Shown in pieces: positions 1-8,983 of a stretch of DNA of 64,000 nt; position 1 is the first letter of the stretch, and each line of letters starts with the position of its first letter. The notes beneath the pieces were generated by a model. That model saw only the letters and a list, made by a program, of their open reading frames with translations, had not been told where the DNA came from and did not search any database. Location of the stretch: positions 104,544 through 168,543 of the forward strand of contig NZ_MAGP01000121.1 of assembly GCF_002926165.1 (NCBI RefSeq), read 5' to 3'. The stretch is from Micromonospora chalcea (GTDB lineage Bacteria > Actinomycetota > Actinomycetes > Mycobacteriales > Micromonosporaceae). The translations under genes were made by a program, and so were the position numbers.

Positions 1-209
1 CCTACGTGGGGCAGGCGATCCACGCGGTGCCGATCCCCCGGGACGCGGCGCTGGTGGCGATCGTGCGCGGCAAGCGGGTGCTGGTGCCCACCCCGGACGA
101 CCCGATCGAGGCCGGCGACGAGCTGGTGTTCGTCTGCACCGCCGCGGTGGAGGACGACGTGCGCGCGGTGATCCTCGGCCCGGCCAGCGCGGACCGCCAC
201 CGTTCCTGA
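1..209 (+). CDS. TrkA-type potassium uptake regulatory protein, C-terminal fragment
   Basis: Only the last 69 or so residues are in the window; the start lies upstream. The visible part has the pattern of a TrkA-C (RCK_C) domain: a short beta-rich segment with VPTPDDPIEAGDELVFVC, the usual 'too weak to be useless, defined as a voltage-independent K+ channel subunit' ligand-binding fold. TrkA proteins bind NAD(H) or nucleotides and gate a membrane Trk/Ktr potassium transporter from the cytoplasm. The gene ends with TGA at 207-209 and converges on the DUF3159 gene 7 bp away. Actinomycetes often carry two tandem trkA-like genes here; which copy this is cannot be told from the fragment. Confidence 0.75.
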   Translation, partial: YVGQAIHAVPIPRDAALVAIVRGKRVLVPTPDDPIEAGDELVFVCTAAVEDDVRAVILGPASADRHRS

Positions 210-216
210 AGCGGCC

Positions 217-897
217 TCAGGCGCCCGGGAGCGGGGTGGGTGCGCCCTCCCGGGTCACCCGGCGCACCACCCAGACGGTGATCAGCAGCAGCAGCGCGTA
301 CGGCGGGTAGCCCAGCGCGAGCCGGGCCACGCCCAGCGCGGTGTCCTGGTGGGCCAGGTAGAGCCCGGCCTGTACGCCGACCTTGGCCAGCCACACCACG
401 CCCCACAGCACGGTGAGCTGGGTGAAGGTGCGGACCAGCTTGGGGTCGTCACGCCACTCGGAGCGGCCCTTGGCGACCAGCACCGACCAGATCCAGCCGA
501 CCAGCGGCTGCCGGATCGCGGCCGAGAGCAGCAGCGCCAGGCCGTAGCCGATGCCGTAGAGGATGCCGGGCAGGTAGAAGTCGCGCTCGTCGCCGGTACG
601 CAGGGCCAGCAGCGCGCCGATGCCGACGCCGAACAGGCCGTTCACCGCGTGCCGCACCGGCTTGCGCTGGGCCAGCCGCAGGCCGGCGATCAGCAGCGCC
701 ACCGCCACCGAGGCGTACACGGCGGGGCGCAGCTCGCCGATCACGTTGGCGACCACGAAGACCACCACCGGGATGCTCGACTCGACCAGCCCGCGCCATC
801 CGCCGAGCTGGTCGGCCATCTGCTCGGCGAGGCTGGGCAGCCGCTCCTCGTCCTGCGGGCCGAGACCCGACGGGGTGTGCTGCTGTCCGGTCGTCAC
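217..897 (-). CDS. DUF3159 family integral membrane protein
   Basis: A 226-residue protein matching the actinobacterial DUF3159 family by length and pattern. After a charged N-terminus (about 1-35) there are about five or six hydrophobic segments, starting near SIPVVVFVVANVIGEL and ending near YALLLLITVWVVRR, so it is a polytopic membrane protein. The central RKPVRHAVNGLFG stretch is typical of the family. No biochemical function is established. Its start overlaps the stop of the upstream OB-fold gene by ATGA, which implies translational coupling. It is the last gene of the leftward dut-DUF3710-OB-DUF3159 group. Confidence 0.8.
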   Translation of the reverse strand: MTTGQQHTPSGLGPQDEERLPSLAEQMADQLGGWRGLVESSIPVVVFVVANVIGELRPAVYASVAVALLIAGLRLAQRKPVRHAVNGLFGVGIGALLALRTGDERDFYLPGILYGIGYGLALLLSAAIRQPLVGWIWSVLVAKGRSEWRDDPKLVRTFTQLTVLWGVVWLAKVGVQAGLYLAHQDTALGVARLALGYPPYALLLLITVWVVRRVTREGAPTPLPGA

Positions 898-1274
898 TTC
901 GGCGACTCCAGCTCGTAGTACGGGTTGTAGATCACCTTGCGGTCGTCACGCACCGCCACCCGGCCGCGCGCGGTCAGGTGCCGGCCCGGCTCGATACCGG
1001 CGATGTGCCGACGGCCCAGCCAGACCAGCGTGACGACGTCGGTGCCGTCGTAGAGGTCCGCCTCCAGCGTGGGCAGGTTCGTGCGCGGCGTGTAGACGAC
1101 GGTGCGCAGCCGCCCGGCCACCGACACCACCTGGCCCCTGTTGCACTGGCGGGCCGGCGTGCCGCCGGACTCGGCGCTCTCCCGGCGCAGCTCCTGCGCC
1201 TCGATCTCGGCCTCGCTGGCGGTGAGCCGGTGCAGGAGCCGCCGCAGCGACCCCCGGCTCTCGTCGGTCGTCAT
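894..1274 (-). CDS. OB-fold nucleic acid binding domain protein
   Basis: A 126-residue protein. The N-terminal third is a charged helix (RRLLHRLTASEAEIEAQELRR) and the rest, from about residue 45, is an OB-fold strand pattern (GQVVSVAGRLRTVVYTP ... LEADLYDGTDVVTLVWLGRR) as in nucleic acid binding proteins related to RecG or aaRS anticodon OB domains. The role is unknown. ATG at 1274 was chosen because the family begins here; the longer reading frame upstream is Arg/Pro-rich and looks non-coding. Downstream it overlaps the DUF3159 gene by 4 nt. This neighbour order is conserved in actinomycetes. Confidence 0.75.
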   Translation of the reverse strand: MTTDESRGSLRRLLHRLTASEAEIEAQELRRESAESGGTPARQCNRGQVVSVAGRLRTVVYTPRTNLPTLEADLYDGTDVVTLVWLGRRHIAGIEPGRHLTARGRVAVRDDRKVIYNPYYELESPK

Positions 1275-1446
1275 GACCTCCGCGTCACCCTCTCCACAGC
1301 GGGGCCCCGCTGGTGGCGGAACCGTCCCGCCAGAGTACGCCGACACGGCCCGCCGGCGGGAGCGCCGTGGTACGCGTACCGCCGCCCGGGACGCCGGCAC
1401 GCCGCGGGCCCGGCGCCGTTCGACGCCGGGCCCGGGCACGTGTGGA

Positions 1447-2070
1447 TCAGACCTCCTGCTGCTCGGCGGCGGCCTGCTGCTCGGCGACCTCGCGGGGCAG
1501 CCGCAGCGGCAGCGGCTCGCGCACCGGCTTGGCCTCCTGACCGCGGTCGACCACCAGGCCGTCCAGGCAGGCCGTCAGCGGCCCGGCGGTGGCCGCCTCG
1601 GTGGCCGCGAGGCCCTGGAAGACGCCGCGCACCATCCAGCGCGGGCCGTCGATGCCGACGAAGCGCAGGTCGGTCGGGCCGTCCGGGGTACGCACCCGGG
1701 CGCGCAGCTCGGGACCGCGCTCCCCGTCGACCTCCTGGACGGTGGCGCCGTCGGCGACGAGCGACTGGCGGATCTCCTCGCGCACCTCGTCCCAGATGCC
1801 CTCGGAGCGGGGCGCGGCGAAGACGCCGAGCTGCAGCGCGCTCTGCCCGTGCACCAGCACCACCTGCTGGATCACGCCCTGCGGGTCGGCCTGGACGCGC
1901 ACCTCCACGTCCGGCACCGCCGGGATCTGGAGGCTGCCCAGGTCGAGCCGGGGCGCGTCGGGGGCCTCGCTGACGTCGTACGGCCCGCGGTCCGGCGCCG
2001 ACGGGGTCTCCTCGGCGTCGAGGACCCCATTGTCACGCGCCTCGTCGGCCCGCTTCCGGGAGAAGATCAC
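1447..2070 (-). CDS. DUF3710 domain-containing protein
   Basis: A 207-residue protein of the actinobacterial DUF3710 family, soluble, with an acidic N-terminus, a beta-rich core (VEVRVQADPQGVIQQVVLVHG, ALQLGVFAAPRSEGIWDEVREEI) and the family signature GIDGPRWMVRGVFQG near residues 140-155. It ends in a Gln/Ala/Glu-rich tail. Function is unknown. The GTG at 2068-2070 is preceded by GGAGGGTGGG on the coding strand, which fixes the start better than the longer frame. The dut stop is 25 bp upstream, so the two genes are probably cotranscribed. A 172-bp gap follows before the OB-fold gene. Confidence 0.8.
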   Translation of the reverse strand: MIFSRKRADEARDNGVLDAEETPSAPDRGPYDVSEAPDAPRLDLGSLQIPAVPDVEVRVQADPQGVIQQVVLVHGQSALQLGVFAAPRSEGIWDEVREEIRQSLVADGATVQEVDGERGPELRARVRTPDGPTDLRFVGIDGPRWMVRGVFQGLAATEAATAGPLTACLDGLVVDRGQEAKPVREPLPLRLPREVAEQQAAAEQQEV

Positions 2071-2095
2071 TGCGCCCACCCTCCGCTGTTCGCAC

Positions 2096-2599
2096 TCACC
2101 CTGCCACCTCTTCGCTCTGCCCGCCGGACGGCGCCGGGACCAGGCCGGCGTGCCCACCGGTGGACCCGTGCCCGCCCGTGCCACGCCGGGACGCGGGCAG
2201 CTCGGCCACCGGCCGGAACTCGGCCCGGGCGACCCGCTGGACCACCAGTTGCGCGATGCGGTCGCCCCGGCTGATCTTGGCTGGCGTGTCCCGATCGTGG
2301 TTGATCAGGTTGACCAGGATCTCACCCCGGTAGCCGGCGTCGACCGTACCGGGCGCGTTGAGCACCGTCACGCCGAGCCTCGCCGCCAGACCGGATCGGG
2401 GGTGGACCAGCCCGACGTACCCGTCGGGCAGCGCCACCGCCACGCCGGTGGGCACCAGGGCCCGGCCGCCGGGAGGCAGCTCGACGTCCGCGGCGGCCAC
2501 CAGGTCCGCGCCGGCGTCACCGGGATGGGCGTACGCCGGCAGCGGCAGCTCCGGGTCGAGCAGTCGCACGGGCACGGGTACGACGTCTGTCACGGTCAT
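2096..2599 (-). CDS. dut: Deoxyuridine 5'-triphosphate nucleotidohydrolase (dUTPase)
   Basis: Hydrolyses dUTP to dUMP and pyrophosphate, keeping uracil out of DNA and feeding dTMP synthesis. The 167-residue protein shows the five trimeric dUTPase motifs in order: AHPGDAGADL, HPRSGLAARLG, NAPGTVDAGYRGEI (catalytic Asp and the sugar-reading Tyr), GDRIAQLVVQ, and the C-terminal Arg/Gly arm SRRGTGGHGSTGG that closes over the nucleotide. ATG at 2597-2599 follows GGAAGAGG closely; the in-frame GTG two codons on has better spacing and may be the true start. First gene of the leftward dut-DUF3710 group. Confidence 0.95.
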   Translation of the reverse strand: MTVTDVVPVPVRLLDPELPLPAYAHPGDAGADLVAAADVELPPGGRALVPTGVAVALPDGYVGLVHPRSGLAARLGVTVLNAPGTVDAGYRGEILVNLINHDRDTPAKISRGDRIAQLVVQRVARAEFRPVAELPASRRGTGGHGSTGGHAGLVPAPSGGQSEEVAG

Positions 2600-2678
2600 C
2601 CTCTTCCGTCCGGTCCTGCGGGGGTGCCCTGTCATCCTGCCGGTTGCCGGGCCCGCGACGCGCCGTACCCTCGTCAGT

Positions 2679-3170
2679 GTGCGTCAGTCGTCATCTCCGG
2701 CCGCGCCGCCGGCCACCGCCGCGCCGTACGCGGAGCGCCTCGGTCTGCCCTGGTGGGCCTGGCCGCTCGGGCTGGCCGCGGCCGCGCTGCTCGCGGTCGA
2801 ACTGTGGATGGGCGCGACCGGCGTCCGCGCCTGGCTGCCGTTCGTGCTGCTGATCCCCGCCGCGGTGGCCGCCCTGTGGTGGCTGGGCCGGATCCGGGTC
2901 GAGGTGCGCGACGGCGAGCTGCGGGTGGACGACGCCCACCTCCCGGTGCGGTACGTCGCGGACGTGGTGCCGCTGGACGCGGCCGGCCGGCGCGAGGTGC
3001 TCGGCGTCGGCTCCGACCCGCTGGCCTTCGTGGTGCAGCGTCCGTGGATCGACGGCGCCGTGCAGGTGGTGCTGGACGACCCGGAGGACCCGACCCCGTT
3101 CTGGGTGGTCAGCACCCGGCACCCGGTCCAGCTGGCGGCCGCCGTCCTGGCCGCCCGCGACGCGGCCTGA
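2679..3170 (+). CDS. DUF3093 family membrane protein
   Basis: A 163-residue protein of the actinobacterial DUF3093 family. Two adjacent hydrophobic helices (about residues 27-45 and 53-70) anchor it in the membrane and are followed by a cytoplasmic beta-rich domain with the signature VEVRDGELRVDDAHLPVRYV and VQRPWIDGAVQVVLDDP...TPFWVVSTRHP. Function is unknown. GTG at 2679 was chosen because it lies just before the first typical residues; the longer frame overlaps dut in antisense. It is divergent from dut with an 79-bp gap, and dut/DUF3093 divergence is a common actinobacterial arrangement. Confidence 0.8.
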   Translation: MRQSSSPAAPPATAAPYAERLGLPWWAWPLGLAAAALLAVELWMGATGVRAWLPFVLLIPAAVAALWWLGRIRVEVRDGELRVDDAHLPVRYVADVVPLDAAGRREVLGVGSDPLAFVVQRPWIDGAVQVVLDDPEDPTPFWVVSTRHPVQLAAAVLAARDAA

Positions 3171-3232
3171 TCCGACGCCGCCCCGAGGCGGCCTGACCCG
3201 GCGCCGCCCACGAACGGCCGGTCCGCCGCCGG

Positions 3233-4174
3233 TCAGGACGGCTTGTCCGGCAGTGCCCGGGCGGTCCGCCGCAGGTCCTTGCGCAGTTGCTCGCCGAGCG
3301 CGCGGGTGGCCCGGCGGTTGAGGTAGCCGGCCACGGCGGCGCCGGTCAGGAACGGCCCGAGCGTGGTGAGGTTGCGCCCGAATCGGCGCATCAGACTGTC
3401 CCGCAGCTCGCGGCGGGCGGCGGTGCCGAGCACCGCGCTCACTCCGACGCCCGGCATCATCGGGTTGACCCCGCGCTGGGTGGCCCAGGACTGCACCAGC
3501 GACACCGCGCGGCCCGTGCCGCCGGCCGGCAGCGGCACCCGGTGGACCTCGTGCAGCTCGCCGATGAGTTTCAGCTCGATCGCCACCACCGCGACCGTCT
3601 CGGCGGCCAGCAGGACGGGGGCGGAGAGCAGCGTGGGCGTCACCGCCCACTCGACGGCTGCCACTCCGCCGCCGGCCGCGCCGACCCCGGCGGTGGCCCG
3701 GGACGCGTTGCGGACCAGCCGGTCGGCGAGCGCGTCGTCGTCCAGGCCGGGGAAGTGCCGCCGCAGCGTGGCGAGGTCGCGGATCGGCACGTGCGGGGCG
3801 ATCTCGGCGACCGTGTCGGTCATCCAGCGCACCGCCGCCCTCGGCTTGAACAGGTCGGTGATCCCCCGGGCGCGGGCCTGCCCGACCAGCCGGGTCAGCA
3901 GTTGCCGCCGGCGGGCCGGGGCGATGTCGTCGGCGGTCAGGGCGGCGACCGTCGCGCCGAGTTCCCCGGCGTCCGCGCCCGGCTCACCGGACGTCGAACC
4001 GGAGCCGGTAGTGGCCGCCGTCGCGGCGAGTTCGGTGGAGGCCGGCGGCACGGTGGAGCCGCCAGGTGCGGGCACGGCGGAGCCGGTCGGTGTCGCATCC
4101 GGCCCGGTCGGTGCCGGTCTCGCCGCTGGAGCCGGGGTCCGGTCGGCGCCGGTCCCCTCGCTGCGCTCGCTCAC
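3233..4174 (-). CDS. Hypothetical protein, EcsC-like, with low-complexity N-terminus
   Basis: A 313-residue protein. The first 75 or so residues are a Pro/Ala/Thr/Gly-rich linker without clear fold. From about residue 80 the sequence is alpha-helical with moderately hydrophobic Ala/Val/Gly stretches (ATAGVGAAGGGVAAVEWAV, LLSAPVLLAAETVAVVAIELKLIGELHEV), resembling EcsC-type membrane-associated proteins. No catalytic motif was seen. The GTG at 4172-4174 gives the full frame, but the true start could be inside the low-complexity region. It converges with the DUF3093 gene and stands alone. The family assignment is tentative. Confidence 0.55.
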   Translation of the reverse strand: MSERSEGTGADRTPAPAARPAPTGPDATPTGSAVPAPGGSTVPPASTELAATAATTGSGSTSGEPGADAGELGATVAALTADDIAPARRRQLLTRLVGQARARGITDLFKPRAAVRWMTDTVAEIAPHVPIRDLATLRRHFPGLDDDALADRLVRNASRATAGVGAAGGGVAAVEWAVTPTLLSAPVLLAAETVAVVAIELKLIGELHEVHRVPLPAGGTGRAVSLVQSWATQRGVNPMMPGVGVSAVLGTAARRELRDSLMRRFGRNLTTLGPFLTGAAVAGYLNRRATRALGEQLRKDLRRTARALPDKPS

Positions 4175-4311
4175 CCGTCCGCCCTCCTTGCTCCGCGCGG
4201 CGTGGCAGCCGCCCGTAACGAGTCAAGCAGCAACCGGCCACCGGCGCACGGCGGCGGCTCGAACAGCGGCGGCCCCGTCGAGGAGGCCGCCGCCGGTGTC
4301 CCCGGTCGGGA

Positions 4312-4608
4312 TCAGACGCACTCGCGGCAGATCAGGTCGCCGTTGCGCTCGACCGCCAGCTGGCTGCGGTGGTGGACCAGGAAGCAGCGGGCGCACCGGA
4401 ACTCGTCCTGCTGCATCGGAAGGACCTTGACCGTGAGCTCCTCGTCGGCCAGGTCGGCGCCGGGCAGCTCGAAGCTCTCGGCCACCTCGGCCTCGTCGAC
4501 GTCCACGGCGCCCGACTGTGAGTCGACCCGCCGGGCCTTGAGCTCTTCGAGGCTGTCCTCGCCGAGGTCGACCTCGTCGCGACGCGGGGCGTCGTAGTCG
4601 GTGGCCAT
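4312..4608 (-). CDS. DUF4193 family zinc-ribbon protein
   Basis: A 98-residue acidic protein of the DUF4193 family, found throughout actinobacteria. It begins MATDYDAPRR, has an acidic middle (DLGEDSLEELKARR, DVDEAEVAESFELPG) and ends with a treble-clef style cysteine cluster: FRCARCFLVHHRSQLA ... LICRECV, giving CxxC ... CxxC that should bind one zinc ion. It is thought to be a small regulatory or RNA-polymerase-associated factor, but no function is proven. ATG at 4608 is preceded within 30 bp by the perfect AT-rich palindrome described separately. Confidence 0.85.
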   Translation of the reverse strand: MATDYDAPRRDEVDLGEDSLEELKARRVDSQSGAVDVDEAEVAESFELPGADLADEELTVKVLPMQQDEFRCARCFLVHHRSQLAVERNGDLICRECV

Positions 4609-5032
4609 CGGTTTCACTCTCCAATATCGATATTGTCGCTGCCGGTTGTAACGCCGGACGACGCCGTTTCGGTTCCCCTGACCGGCCACCATCTCTGTCG
4701 GGCACCCGACCCGACGAGCGGTGGGCCGGGCTCGCCGGTGCGAAATGCCCCCGGTGAGCGCGGAACCTTACCCCCCCTGTGGGCGAGGCATGTATACCGC
4801 CCTCGCGGGGGAGATGTACGCCTCGGCGCCCGAAGTTGTTCCCAATGTGACTCAGGCGACACGAAGATAGGGGTAGTCCTACCGGTTCACCGCGTGGCGC
4901 GCCGGTATGTCGGACTGTTTCCACGCCTGAGCCGGACAACGGTTAACCTCAGCGGCGTACTGGACGGCCGACCGGTCGCGGCCCGACCGCGTCGCCCGCC
5001 ACCACCCAATCACTGTCCGGGGAGCGCCCAGG
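4609..5032. other. 424-bp divergent intergenic region
   Basis: Non-coding stretch between the DUF4193 gene (leftward) and the LytR_C gene (rightward), which must hold both promoters. It contains the perfect palindrome at 4622-4635 close to the DUF4193 start and is locally less GC-rich between 4770 and 4960. No RNA gene was recognised. Confidence 0.5.
4622..4635. promoter_or_regulatory. Perfect 14-bp AT-rich palindrome CAATATCGATATTG
   Basis: CAATATCGATATTG reads the same on both strands and is almost fully A/T apart from the CG core and end bases, which is exceptional in this GC-rich DNA. It lies 14 bp upstream of the DUF4193 start codon, where a repressor or dimeric regulator could act. The binding protein is unknown. 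Confidence 0.4.
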
Positions 5033-5563
5033 ATGAGTTTTGCGCGAGTGCGGGCACTCGTTGTCGTCGGACTGCTGGCGGTCGTCGCCCTGGTCGTCGT
5101 GGTCGTCGCCGTGTTGAAGGACAGTCAGGGCACAGCCGGTACGGCGGCCGCCTGCCCGGACGGCTGGCCGCTGGTCGACCTGCGGCTGCGGGAGCAGAAG
5201 GACGTCAAGATCAACGTCTACAACGCCACCGACGAGGCCGGCCGGGCCGGCAGCGTCGCGGACGACTTCCGCAACCGCAAGTTCCAGGTCAAGAAGGTCG
5301 GCAACGAGAAGAAGGCGTTCGACGGCGTGGCCGAGTTGCGGTTCGGTCCCAACGCCGTGGGGTCGGCGCACCTGCTGCGCGCGTACTTCCTGAACGAGGC
5401 GAGCCAGAAGTTCGACGCGAACCGCAAGGACGACGTGGTCGACGTGGTCCTGGGCAACCAGTTCCAGCAGCTCGCCACCACCACCGAGGTCAACCAGTCG
5501 CTCGGCGACCTGGGCGCCCCGCAGGCGCCGCCGGAGACCTGCCCGAAGCCGGTCGAGAAGTAG
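5033..5563 (+). CDS. LytR C-terminal domain (LytR_C) membrane protein
   Basis: A 176-residue protein with one N-terminal membrane anchor (about residues 7-28, very Val/Leu-rich) and an extracytoplasmic LytR_C domain (about 58-150: KINVYNATDEAGRAGSVADDFRNRKFQV). LytR_C domains usually sit at the end of LytR-CpsA-Psr cell-wall ligases; here the domain stands alone with no LCP catalytic domain, which is a known stand-alone form in actinobacteria. A regulatory or scaffolding role at the cell wall is inferred. ATG at 5033 follows GGGGAGCGCCCAGG. A hairpin terminator follows the stop. Confidence 0.75.
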   Translation: MSFARVRALVVVGLLAVVALVVVVVAVLKDSQGTAGTAAACPDGWPLVDLRLREQKDVKINVYNATDEAGRAGSVADDFRNRKFQVKKVGNEKKAFDGVAELRFGPNAVGSAHLLRAYFLNEASQKFDANRKDDVVDVVLGNQFQQLATTTEVNQSLGDLGAPQAPPETCPKPVEK

Positions 5564-5584
5564 GCGGCCGGCGGCCCGACGACG

Positions 5585-5616
5585 CAGGGCGGTCCTCCTC
5601 CGGGAGGGCCGCCCTG
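5585..5616. terminator. Hairpin terminator between LytR_C and the IMPase gene
   Basis: CAGGGCGGTCCTCC pairs with GGAGGGCCGCCCTG (14 bp, one G-T wobble) around a 4-nt loop. There is no clear U-tract on either strand. It sits between two convergent genes and can serve both. Confidence 0.65.
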
Positions 5617-5634
5617 TCGCGTGTGCGGGTCAGG

Positions 5635-6456
5635 TCACCGCCCGCCGGAGGCGTCCAGGTCGACCAGCCGGGCGTGCAGCGGCCCGTGCAGCGCCGGCGG
5701 CGCGGCGAGCACCAGGTCCGGTCCGGCCGGGCGGCCGGACAGGCCGGTCACCAGCAGCCCGGCCTCCCGGGCGACCAGCCCGCCGGCGGCCAGGTCCCAG
5801 TCGGCCAGGCCCTTCTCGTAGTACGCATCCACCCGCCCCTCGGCGGCCAGGCAGAGGTCGAGCGCGGCGGCGCCCATCCGGCGGATGTCCCGGATGTGCG
5901 GGATCAGCTCCGTCACCACCCGCGCCTGGTGGGCCCGGCGGCCGGCGTCGTAGCCGAAGCCGGTGGCCACGAGCGCCTGGCCGAGATCGGTCGCGGTCGA
6001 GCCGCTCAGCCGCTGCCCGTCGCGCCAGGCGCCGCCGCCGAGCGTCGCGGTCCACTCCTCGCCGGTGACGACGTTGCGGACCACCCCGGCGACCACCTCG
6101 CCGGCCACCTCAGCGGCCAGCGAGACCGCGCAGTAGGGCAGCCCGTACAGGTAGTTGACGGTGCCGTCGATCGGGTCGAGGATCCAGCGCACCCCGTCGG
6201 CGCCGGCGGGGCCGGTCTCCCCCGCGCCGTACTCCTCGCCCAGCACCGCGTCGCCCGGCCGCCGCTGCCGCAGCGCGGCCAGCACCTGCCGCTCCACCGC
6301 CCGGTCGGCGGCGGTGACCACGTCGGTCACCGTGCTCTTCGTCGCGGCCACCGAGACACCCTCGACCCGCATCCGGTACGCGGTGGCGGCGGCCTCCCGG
6401 GCCACCTCGACCGCGATCGTGAGCAACTCCCGCGCCGTAGGCGTCGCGGTGATCAT
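5635..6456 (-). CDS. Inositol monophosphatase family phosphatase
   Basis: A 273-residue Mg2+-dependent sugar phosphatase of the IMPase/SuhB superfamily. Metal-binding motifs are intact: GEE near residue 73, WILDPIDGTVNY near 91-102, and the C-terminal ADWDLAAGGLV near 215-225. Substrates in actinomycetes may be inositol-1-phosphate, histidinol phosphate or another sugar phosphate; the sequence alone does not separate these. ATG at 6456 is preceded by AAGGGGAC on the coding strand; the longer frame lacks a site. It is divergent from the primary sigma factor gene, sharing a 287-bp upstream region. Confidence 0.85.
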   Translation of the reverse strand: MITATPTARELLTIAVEVAREAAATAYRMRVEGVSVAATKSTVTDVVTAADRAVERQVLAALRQRRPGDAVLGEEYGAGETGPAGADGVRWILDPIDGTVNYLYGLPYCAVSLAAEVAGEVVAGVVRNVVTGEEWTATLGGGAWRDGQRLSGSTATDLGQALVATGFGYDAGRRAHQARVVTELIPHIRDIRRMGAAALDLCLAAEGRVDAYYEKGLADWDLAAGGLVAREAGLLVTGLSGRPAGPDLVLAAPPALHGPLHARLVDLDASGGR

Positions 6457-6743
6457 GTTTGTCCCCTTCCCGCACGATCGGGACCGGCCCACCCGTGCGC
6501 GGGTATCATCCTTACAAAGTCCACATCTGCGCCGATTCGGCGGTCCCGGACCGCCGGTCCGCCGTGCGGCGCGGGATGATCGCGGCAGACGGCGTTACAA
6601 TTCACCCTGCCCACGCGCCACGGACCGCCAGCGACCGGACGGCCCGGGACACGGGGGTCCTCAACGACTCGCCCGGCACGGCCGTCCCATGCTGCGCCGG
6701 ACGACCCGGCCGTGCTCGCTCTTTTCGCCTCCGGAAGGTCTTC

Positions 6744-8348
<1,605 letters not shown>

Positions 8349-8592
8349 CCGCGTACGTCAACAATTCGTGCCGGTTTGATCACCAGCCGTAGAACACTCA
8401 TCAGTGATCGATCGGTTGCCTGTTTGTGATCGTTGACGTGGCACCCTTGGTGCACGGCACACTGTCCCCCACGCCATGTGTGACCTCGGTCCCCCGCGGG
8501 CACACAGGGAAGGCAGGGCCCGAGATGGGTGTTGCACGATAGGTGAGCAACCGAAGAGAGTGTTCATCGGTGACGACCAGAGGAGGAAGGCG

Positions 8593-8826
8593 ATGACCCC
8601 GACCCTCACGCCGCCGCCCGAGACGGTGAGCCCCCCGGCCGCCGATGAACGGTGCGACCGCTGCAATGCTGCCGGCAAGCTCCGGATCACTCTGGCGGGT
8701 GGGAGTGAGCTGGTGTTCTGTGGGCACCACGCGAACAAGTACGCGGAGGATCTCGTGAAGATCACCGTGCGCTACGCGTCGGACCCGGAGTTCAGCTGGC
8801 GTGGCGCCGATCTCATGGCGAACTGA
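8593..8826 (+). CDS. Small DUF7455-type zinc-binding protein
   Basis: A 77-residue protein conserved in actinomycetes beside the primary sigma gene. It has ERCDRCNAAGKLRITL ... LVFCGHHANKY, a CxxC plus CxHH arrangement that should bind zinc. The N-terminus is a Pro/Thr-rich tail. Function is unknown. ATG at 8593 follows the strong site AGAGGAGGAAGG. The 244 bp upstream separate it from the sigma gene, so it probably has its own promoter. A strong hairpin terminator follows 30 bp after the stop. Confidence 0.8.
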   Translation: MTPTLTPPPETVSPPAADERCDRCNAAGKLRITLAGGSELVFCGHHANKYAEDLVKITVRYASDPEFSWRGADLMAN

Positions 8827-8855
8827 GGTCCGACAGGAAATCCACATCACGACAT

Positions 8856-8899
8856 AACCGGCCGGAGGCACCCACACGGGTCGCCTCCGGCCGGTTTTT
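8856..8899 (+). terminator. Rho-independent terminator after the DUF7455 gene
   Basis: AACCGGCCGGAGGC (8856-8869) pairs perfectly with GCCTCCGGCCGGTT (8883-8896), loop 13 nt, followed by a T-run. This is the clearest intrinsic terminator in the first 10 kb. Confidence 0.9.
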
Positions 8900-8923
8900 C
8901 GTGCCGGTGCCGCCTGCGCCGCC

Positions 8924-8983
8924 CGGTGTTAAGAAGGGGCCCCTGCTCTACCGGAGGCGTTAAAAGGGGGCCCTTCCTTACAG
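8924..8983. repeat. GGGGCCC repeat family, copy 1
   Basis: A 60-bp element with two AAGGGGGCCC-type cores flanking CTCTACCGGAGGCG. It aligns end to end with the reverse complement of 54252-54311. The right end overlaps the last bases of the helicase gene: TTA at 8978-8980 within CCTTCCTTACAG is the helicase TAA stop read on the minus strand. Confidence 0.75.
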
